From positions 2,542,001 to 2,606,000 of the forward strand of contig NZ_OY782755.1 in the NCBI RefSeq assembly GCF_963678165.1: DNA of 64,000 nucleotides, in the 5' to 3' direction. The position numbers and the translations under genes are program-made. Positions 63,564-64,000 of this stretch are shown here, piece after piece. The stretch's first letter is position 1. Each line of letters opens with the position of its first letter. Origin of the DNA: an uncultured Acetobacteroides sp. (GTDB taxonomy: Bacteria > Bacteroidota > Bacteroidia > Bacteroidales > ZOR0009). The notes beneath the pieces are model-generated. The model saw only the letters and a program-made list of their open reading frames with translations, made no database searches and was not told the DNA's origin.

Positions 63564-63750
63564 TAAGTAAGTGTACAATGAGCAGCTTACGCCAGCGGCA
63601 TTATTCCTTATTAAAAACTTTTTATCTTTTTTCGTAAAGTTTCTACGAATGGCACAATAGTTGAGTCAGCAAAATTAAAAATAAAGCTACTTTGGCGCCT
63701 TCAATGAAGTTTTATCACTCAAGATTACTAACAACTTTAGAACAACGATC

Positions 63751-64000
63751 ATGAAAAGAGCATTATCAATAAATACCATCGTCCTTTCGGCTCTAATGGT
63801 CATACCTTTTGCATCAGGAGCCCAAAACGAAAGGAGCAGCCGCAGCTCGCGCACAAGCTCCAGTACAAGCACAAGCAGCGATGCAAGGCGCGATTCACCA
63901 TCTCCAGCCCGTTCCGAGAGATCTTACGAAAGATCGAGCAGTACCGTACGTACCGAGCAGAACACTAGATCGCAATCTACACCAGAAAGGTCGCAGCCAT
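63751..64000 (+). CDS. Partial secreted Ser/Arg-rich protein
   Basis: The first 83 codons of a gene that leaves the window. A signal peptide (LSINTIVLSALMVIPFASGAQ) is followed by a low-complexity stretch of Ser, Arg and Thr (SSRSSRTSSSTSTSSDARRD). A -7-like box TACTTTGG lies near 63690. It is probably an exported protein with a disordered linker; the folded part is beyond the window. Confidence 0.7.
   Translation, partial: MKRALSINTIVLSALMVIPFASGAQNERSSRSSRTSSSTSTSSDARRDSPSPARSERSYERSSSTVRTEQNTRSQSTPERSQP

Overview
The window is chromosomal DNA of a Bacteroidota (Bacteroidetes) bacterium. The evidence is phylum-typical promoters (TAnnTTTG boxes, often directly at the start codon), a TonB-dependent receptor with a carboxypeptidase-like N-terminal domain, a DUF3857/transglutaminase protein, families close to DUF6588 and DUF6660, KdsA (LPS Kdo synthesis) and a MacAB-TolC pump beside a LytS/LytTR pair. 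I cannot assign a genus. No rRNA, tRNA, CRISPR array, integrase or phage structural gene was seen.

Layout. 1-6.4 kb: a partial membrane protein, a phosphohexomutase, then a methionine operon on the minus strand (promoter, SAM-I riboswitch, metY, metX, hom). 6.5-12.8 kb: a heavy-metal RND operon (Cys/His-rich DUF6660-like protein, a CzcA::CzcC fusion, CzcB). 13-14.3 kb: a tandem array with an interrupted reading frame, then a small protein of unknown function. 15-19.3 kb: a dlt-like operon (adenylation enzyme, carrier protein, MBOAT acyltransferase, SGNH-like protein). 19.4-24.6 kb: NamZ muramidase, a metzincin lipoprotein inside a 42-bp direct repeat, and a TonB-dependent receptor. 24.6-25.9 kb: a RAYT transposase with REP-like palindromes that run into a cupin gene. 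26.0-28.65 kb: an AT-rich island that reads as two integron-type gene cassettes carrying a metalloprotease, a small membrane protein and an AbiTii-SEFIR protein, a probable anti-phage module. 29-36.6 kb: a LuxR-type regulator, dispersed repeats, small secreted proteins, an outer-membrane protein, fumarase and a serine hydrolase. 37.2-43.5 kb: a second, unfused RND metal operon headed by another Cys/His-rich small protein. 43.8-49 kb: a frameshifted DUF6588-like gene, rarA, kdsA, a YCII protein and a DUF2807 lipoprotein. 49.4-64 kb: a TPR/DUF3857/transglutaminase protein, small envelope proteins, LytTR regulator plus histidine kinase, macB-like permease, ATPase, adaptor and TolC, a CNNM/CorC transporter, an FMN-binding protein and a partial secreted protein.

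Two observations stand out. First, five intergenic tandem arrays (about 1.9, 13.1, 29.1, 48.8 and 61.4 kb) all have a period of exactly 42 bp although most have unrelated sequences; four have an inner repeat of about 21 bp. Second, the defence island has cassette-end symmetry: each cassette begins with the complement of the core site that opens its own 3' recombination site.
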